Shown here: positions 60,652-64,000 of the stretch, in pieces
Layout of the letters: each line of letters begins with the position of its first letter
How positions within the stretch are numbered: position 1 is the first letter of the stretch
Assembly (NCBI GenBank): GCA_963716855.1
Contig: CAVQUV010000011.1
Location: 62,001-126,000 of the forward strand
From: JAGVSZ01 sp963716855
Lineage (GTDB): Bacteria > Pseudomonadota > Gammaproteobacteria > Burkholderiales > SG8-39
DNA: 64,000 nucleotides
Reading direction: 5' to 3'
The notes under the pieces: generated by a model
The model's database searches: none
What the model was told of the DNA's origin: nothing
The model's input: the letters and a program-made list of their open reading frames with translations, nothing else
Position numbers and translations under genes: made by a program

Positions 60652-61920
60652 ATGAGCTTCGCGACGCTCGGCCTGAATTCGTCTCTGCTCGAAACCCTCG
60701 CCGCCCTCGGCTACAGCACGCCCACGCCGGTGCAACGCGCCGCGATTCCCGCGGCGCTCGCCGGCACCGATCTGCTGGTCTCGTCGCAGACCGGTAGCGG
60801 CAAGACCGCCGCCTTCCTGCTGCCCGCCCTGCAGCGCCTCGCTCCGGGCTCGCCCACGGGGCGCGGCACCGGCCCCCGCATCCTGGTGCTGGCGCCGACG
60901 CGCGAGCTCGCGCTGCAGGTGGACAAGGCCGCGCACACGTACGGCGACGGCCAGCGCCTGCGCACCGCGTGCCTGGTCGGCGGCATGCCCTACGGATTGC
61001 AGCTGAAGCAGCTCGGCAAGCCGGTGGACATCGTGATCGCCACACCCGGCCGGCTGAAGGACCATCTCGACCGCGGCCGCGTCGACCTCGCGCGCGTCGA
61101 AGTGCTCGTGCTCGACGAAGCCGACCGCATGCTCGACATGGGGTTCGTCGAGGATATCGAGGCGATCGTCGCCCGCGTCCCCGCCGCGCGCCAGACGCTG
61201 CTCTTCTCGGCGACGCTCGACGGCGTGGTCGGCCGGCTGGCGCAGCGCGTGACGCGCGCCGCGCAGCGGATCGACATCGCGGCGAGCGCCGTGCACGACG
61301 CGAAGATCGACCAGCGCGCGCTGTTCGCCGACGACCTGCCGCACAAGACGCGCCTGCTCGACGCCCTCCTCCGCGACACCGGCATCCGCCAGGCGCTCGT
61401 GTTCACCGCGACCAAGCAGTCGGCGGAAGACCTCTCCGGCGCGCTGCGCGAGCAGGGCTTCTCGGCCGGCGCCCTGCACGGCGACATGCGCCAGCGCGAG
61501 CGCAACTTCACGCTCCAGCAACTGCGCGACGGCCGCATGCGCGTGCTCGTCGCCACCGACGTGGCCGCACGCGGGCTCGACGTTCCCGGCATCAGCCACG
61601 TCATCAACTTCGACGCGCCGCGCCAGGCCGAGGACTACGTCCACCGCATCGGCCGTACCGGCCGTGCGGGCCGCGCGGGCGTTGCCGTCACGCTGCTCGC
61701 GCACCGCGAGAAGCACCTCGTGCACAGCATCGAGCGCTATACCGGCAACGCGCTGCGCGTTGCGGTCATCCCGGGCCTGGAGCCCGCGGCACGTACCGAG
61801 CGCACCTCGCGTCCGCGCAACGAAAGCGGCCGGCGCAATAGCGGCGGCGGCTGGAAAGTGTCGCCGGAGTGGAAGAGCAGCGCGCGGCCGGCGAACCATC
61901 GGCGGCGCGCCGGGAACTGA
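60652..61920 (+). CDS. rhlE: DEAD-box RNA helicase, RhlE-like
   Basis: 422 residues. All core motifs present: Q-motif region MSFATLGLNSSLLETLAALG, I SSQTGSGKTAAFLLP, Ia APTRELALQ, Ib TPGRLKDHL, II VLDEADRMLDMGF, III FSATL, IV LVFTATKQSA, V ATDVAARGLDVPGISHVIN, VI YVHRIGRTGRAGRAG. A short basic tail with Arg/Ser/Gly (RTSRPRNESGRRNSGGG) follows. ATP-dependent RNA unwinding in ribosome assembly or mRNA decay. RhlE is favoured over DeaD or SrmB by length and motif Q; subfamily is an inference. Confidence 0.93.
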   Translation: MSFATLGLNSSLLETLAALGYSTPTPVQRAAIPAALAGTDLLVSSQTGSGKTAAFLLPALQRLAPGSPTGRGTGPRILVLAPTRELALQVDKAAHTYGDGQRLRTACLVGGMPYGLQLKQLGKPVDIVIATPGRLKDHLDRGRVDLARVEVLVLDEADRMLDMGFVEDIEAIVARVPAARQTLLFSATLDGVVGRLAQRVTRAAQRIDIAASAVHDAKIDQRALFADDLPHKTRLLDALLRDTGIRQALVFTATKQSAEDLSGALREQGFSAGALHGDMRQRERNFTLQQLRDGRMRVLVATDVAARGLDVPGISHVINFDAPRQAEDYVHRIGRTGRAGRAGVAVTLLAHREKHLVHSIERYTGNALRVAVIPGLEPAARTERTSRPRNESGRRNSGGGWKVSPEWKSSARPANHRRRAGN

Positions 61921-62013
61921 GCCGGCACCGCGCTCGATCCGGCGTCCCGGCTCGCGGACGCCCGGCACGGCCCGCAGCCCGCCGAAACTGCCTCAGTTCG
62001 CGCGGGCCGCCCG

Positions 62014-62148
62014 TCAGCCCTTCTTGCCGGGGAAGGAACCGATCGGCTTGCCCTGCGTTGGCATGAACGGCGCTGCCGGACCGGCAGGCTTCTTCGGCTG
62101 CTTGGGCTTCTTGGCTTCACGATTGCTGCGTTGCTGACCTTTCGGCAT
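62014..62148 (-). CDS. Small basic conserved protein (MPKGQQRSNREAKKPK type)
   Basis: 44 residues: MPKGQQRSNREAKKPKQPKK then PAGPAAPFMPTQGKPIGSFP and GKKG. Lys/Pro-rich, with the strongly conserved start MPKGQ-(Q/R)-R-S-N-(R/K)-E-(A/T)-K-K-P-K seen in many proteobacteria. Ribosome site GGAGATCCCGA upstream. Function unknown; likely nucleic-acid associated. Confidence 0.85.
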   Translation of the reverse strand: MPKGQQRSNREAKKPKQPKKPAGPAAPFMPTQGKPIGSFPGKKG

Positions 62149-62467
62149 TCGGGATCTCCTGAAAAGGGATGCATCCTGGGATTACGGTTCGATTATCCGC
62201 GTTTGTGACCGGACCGCGGGACGCGCGCCCGGGGCGGTTCGTTCCGATTCGGGATGGAGCCCCCGCGGTCGACGCGCGCTCGCTCCCGGAATTGTTCGAT
62301 CTCCTCTTGCATACCGCGCCGACGGCCCCATCTTGCTCTGGTCGAATTCGCTTTGGGTCGGCCCGCAGTATCCCCTCCAGGGTGCCACTTCCGGACTATT
62401 CCCTCGGTGATTTGATGCCCCGCGCACTCTGGCGCGGGTCAACGTCACACCTCTACTGGAGGGTTTC
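62149..62467. other. Intergenic region with cold-shock leader hairpin
   Basis: About 320 nt without a gene. Near the end it holds a hairpin CCCGCGC-ACTCTG-GCGCGGG (62419-62438), 29 nt upstream of the cold-shock ATG, and a ribosome site TGGAGGG. It likely forms the 5' UTR of the cold-shock gene. Confidence 0.5.
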
Positions 62468-62674
62468 ATGTCTACAGGCATCGTCAAGTTTTTCAACACA
62501 GCGAAGGGTTTCGGCTTCATTCGTCCCGACGACGGCTCGAAGGATGTCTTCGTGCACGTATCGGCCGTCGAGCGCGCCGGCATCGGCACTCTCAACGAAG
62601 GGCAGAAGCTCTCCTACGAGCTCGAGCAGGGCAAGGACGGCAAGTCGTCCGCCGGCGAGCTGAAAGCGCTCTAA
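62468..62674 (+). CDS. Cold-shock protein (CspA family)
   Basis: 68 residues, one CSD. MSTGIVKFFNTAKGFGFIRP has RNP1 (K-G-F-G-F-I) and DVFVHVSAVERAGIGTLNEG has RNP2 (V-F-V-H). Nucleic-acid chaperone. Preceded by a hairpin-bearing leader and followed by a clear terminator, so monocistronic. Confidence 0.96.
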   Translation: MSTGIVKFFNTAKGFGFIRPDDGSKDVFVHVSAVERAGIGTLNEGQKLSYELEQGKDGKSSAGELKAL

Positions 62675-62682
62675 GACGCTGT

Positions 62683-62710
62683 CGCGGGGGCGGCACTCGC
62701 CGTCCCCGCG
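62683..62710 (+). terminator. Rho-independent-like terminator after cold-shock gene
   Basis: GC-rich stem CGCGGGG...CCCCGCG (outer 7 bp perfect, further pairs inside) with a short loop, followed by TTTCG. Starts 9 nt after the stop codon. Confidence 0.65.
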
Positions 62711-62940
62711 TTTCGCCGCAGCGAGCATTTTCCGGCCTTCACTACAGTCTCGACCGGCTTCACGGTCCGACGCGCCGGTTCGTTCGCGGACCCGTCGCGC
62801 GGATCCCCGCACTGCCCCTCCCTCGGCTACGTCGCCTCCCTCCGAGCGCTCGTCATCCGTGACGCGGCCAACGGCCGGACGCGAAGGGCTTTATTCTTGT
62901 AACGTTCGTCAAATGCAGAGCCCATCGTAAAGGATCCCGT

Positions 62941-63096
62941 ATGGCCAAACCGAACTACGCGTTCGCCAAGCGACAGAGAGATCTCGCCAAGAAGCAGAAG
63001 AAGGAGGAGAAACGGCAGCGGAAAGCCGGCGCCCAGCCCGAGCGGACCGCGGAGACCCCGCCTCAAACGCCCGGCGAGGAAGCGACCAAGTCCTGA
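62941..63096 (+). CDS. Small basic conserved protein (MAKPNYxFxKRQRxLAKK type)
   Basis: 51 residues: MAKPNYAFAKRQRDLAKKQK, then KEEKRQRKAGAQPERTAE and a Pro/Thr tail. The highly charged N-terminal helix with the MAKPNY-(S/A)-F-x-K-R-Q-R-(E/D)-L-A-K-K motif is widespread in proteobacteria; function unknown. ATG 62941 has AAAGGATCCCGT upstream. Confidence 0.85.
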   Translation: MAKPNYAFAKRQRDLAKKQKKEEKRQRKAGAQPERTAETPPQTPGEEATKS

Positions 63097-63187
63097 CCCG
63101 GGCGGAGTCCGACTCCGCGCCATCCGGCCTTAGATCACGAACGCTCTGGAATGCCGGAGGCAGCCGACGAACAGGGCGCTGCCATGA

Positions 63188-63281
63188 GCGTATAGTCATT
63201 CGTCTGTAGAGGCGCTAGCACTTCCCACCTCCTCGCCCCCGATTGGCGACCCCGGGCCATTTTCCCGTTGCGGGGCTCGCA
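63188..63281 (+). promoter_or_regulatory. Conserved leader, copy 2
   Basis: 94 nt before the second 100-residue gene, aligned with 24167-24262. It keeps GCGTATAGT, TAGAGGCGCTAG, TTCCCACCTC, GCCCCCGA, ACCCCGGGCC and a terminal CCCG-TTG-CGGG stem. Conservation is as strong as in the coding part. Confidence 0.55.
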
Positions 63282-63584
63282 ATGCGCGTGGTCGAAAGAA
63301 TCTCCGGCACCGCCGGACGCTACGTGCTCACCGGCACGGTTTCGCTCGACGAACGCGGCCAGTACGTCGCCCGCGCCACGACCTGCATTCTCACGCTCAG
63401 TCCGCGCCGGCGCGCGTCCCAGTCGGTCGCGACGGCGAACGCAAGCGGCCCCGATCTCGAGGCGACCGGCGCTTCGGCGCCGGAAGCGAGGACGCGACTG
63501 TGCGTCGCGGCCCGCGAACAGCTCGACGCCGCCGTCACGAGCTTCGTGTGGCGCCCGGTCCTGGTCCTGGTGGCCACCCATTGA
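63282..63584 (+). CDS. Conserved 100-residue protein, paralogue of 24263-24565
   Basis: MRVVERISGTAGRYVLTGTV, then a variable middle, then GASAPEARTRLCVAAREQLD and AAVTSFVWRPVLVLVATH. Same length and same end motif (VTSFVWRPVL) as the copy at 24.3 kb. No signal or membrane helix, single conserved Cys. Family unknown to me. It keeps the shared leader, which suggests duplication together with regulation. Confidence 0.75.
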   Translation: MRVVERISGTAGRYVLTGTVSLDERGQYVARATTCILTLSPRRRASQSVATANASGPDLEATGASAPEARTRLCVAAREQLDAAVTSFVWRPVLVLVATH

Positions 63585-63689
63585 TGTCGGGAGCGTGAGG
63601 GCGCCCGAGAAGCGACAGGGCGGCAGTGCGCCGCCGCGGAACCCGCTGCCCCGTTCGGGGCCGGGAACAGTGAATAGAGGGAAATAACA

Positions 63690-63950
63690 ATGGCAATCGG
63701 AACCTGGTTCATCGCCGGCCTGATCGTAGGTTTTCTGGCGAACAAGCTGATCGTGCGGACCGGCGAAGGCCTCATGCGGGACTTCGGCCTCGGCGTCGCG
63801 GGTGCCGCCCTCGCCGGCGCGCTCTTCGGCGCCGTCAGCACGCCCGACGCGAGCGTGATCAACGTGTTCGGCCTCGTCGTGACGCTGGCCGGCGCGAGCG
63901 CGGCGCTGGTCGTGTACCACACGATGTACCCCCACGTACGCGCGGGTTAG
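63690..63950 (+). CDS. GlsB/YeaQ-like small membrane protein
   Basis: 86 residues with three helices: MAIGTWFIAGLIVGFLANKL, MRDFGLGVAGAALAGALFGA, VFGLVVTLAGASAALVVYHT. Ribosome site GAGGGAAATAACA. Paralogue of the ATA-start gene at 60159 (shared W-(F/I)-I-x-G-L-x-V-G-F-L-A and D-x-G-L-G-(I/V)-A-G-A). More distant from the GlsB-type gene at 48859. Confidence 0.88.
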   Translation: MAIGTWFIAGLIVGFLANKLIVRTGEGLMRDFGLGVAGAALAGALFGAVSTPDASVINVFGLVVTLAGASAALVVYHTMYPHVRAG

Positions 63951-64000
63951 ACGGTACGCGCGAGACGATCACCCTCGCGCCCCGACGCGGAATAGCTAGA

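Noticed and set aside
1..64000. Search for CRISPR arrays, tRNA or rRNA genes, and complete insertion sequences
   Set aside because: No regularly spaced repeats, no tRNA-like arm patterns, no rRNA blocks and no transposase with terminal repeats were noticed by eye.

Overview
The window is a GC-rich bacterial chromosome segment, most likely from an environmental betaproteobacterium (Burkholderiales-like). The taxonomic hints are two orphan tripartite-tricarboxylate (Bug/TctC-type) receptors, a histone H1-like Lys/Ala protein, non-Fe-S Crp/Fnr regulators and many small stress-associated membrane proteins. No rRNA, tRNA, CRISPR array or intact insertion sequence was seen.

Region 1 (1-13.8 kb) is catabolic. 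It starts with the 5' end of an amidohydrolase, followed by a receptor / TauD-type dioxygenase / fluoroacetate-dehalogenase-like operon. A minus-strand operon then encodes a HpsN-like histidinol dehydrogenase homologue and a complete carbohydrate-type ABC importer. It is divergent from a thiamine-diphosphate enzyme plus RidA pair. A flavin reductase and a pirin follow.

Region 2 (13.9-24 kb) holds a 6-phosphogluconolactonase-like propeller and a redox cluster: a cytochrome c-P460 fusion, a haem-motif large protein broken by many frameshifts, and a CotA-like multicopper oxidase. After these come a VIT1-type transporter, a Crp/Fnr gene, a lipase-like hydrolase and a DUF2141 protein.

Region 3 (24.2-35.6 kb) is dominated by a roughly 8.5 kb cyclic beta-1,2-glucan synthase (NdvB-like), with a transglutaminase-like protease downstream. 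A decayed second copy of the synthase C-terminus lies 2.4 kb further on.

Region 4 (35-49 kb, plus 59-60 kb) is an island of very small membrane proteins and lipoproteins: three DUF3309 paralogues, DUF3096, lmo0937-like, entericidin-like and a 24-residue peptide. Stress and respiration genes are mixed in: alternative oxidase, ferritin-like protein, superoxide dismutase, M48 protease and two Crp/Fnr regulators. Gene remnants (BON, OmpA, Ntn-hydrolase) and a 165-bp direct repeat also lie here. Ten copies of a 14-bp palindrome close to GTGCGCTAGCGYAC sit in intergenic DNA next to these genes and next to all three Crp/Fnr genes. I infer a local Crp/Fnr-type stress regulon, and this is the most interesting signal in the window.

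Region 5 (49-64 kb) contains a 1020-residue XRE-ATPase-TPR regulator, several methyltransferases, a truncated haemoglobin, a D-aminoacylase-like enzyme with a second orphan receptor, a serine protease, a DEAD-box helicase, a cold-shock protein and small basic proteins. A paralogue of the 100-residue protein at 24.3 kb closes the window and shares a conserved leader of about 95 nt with it.

Many genes carry single-base frameshifts without other decay, concentrated at 16.46-18.25 and 30.8-33.1 kb. Most look like one extra base. Sequence error in these patches is the leading explanation, so the affected genes are described as reconstructed.
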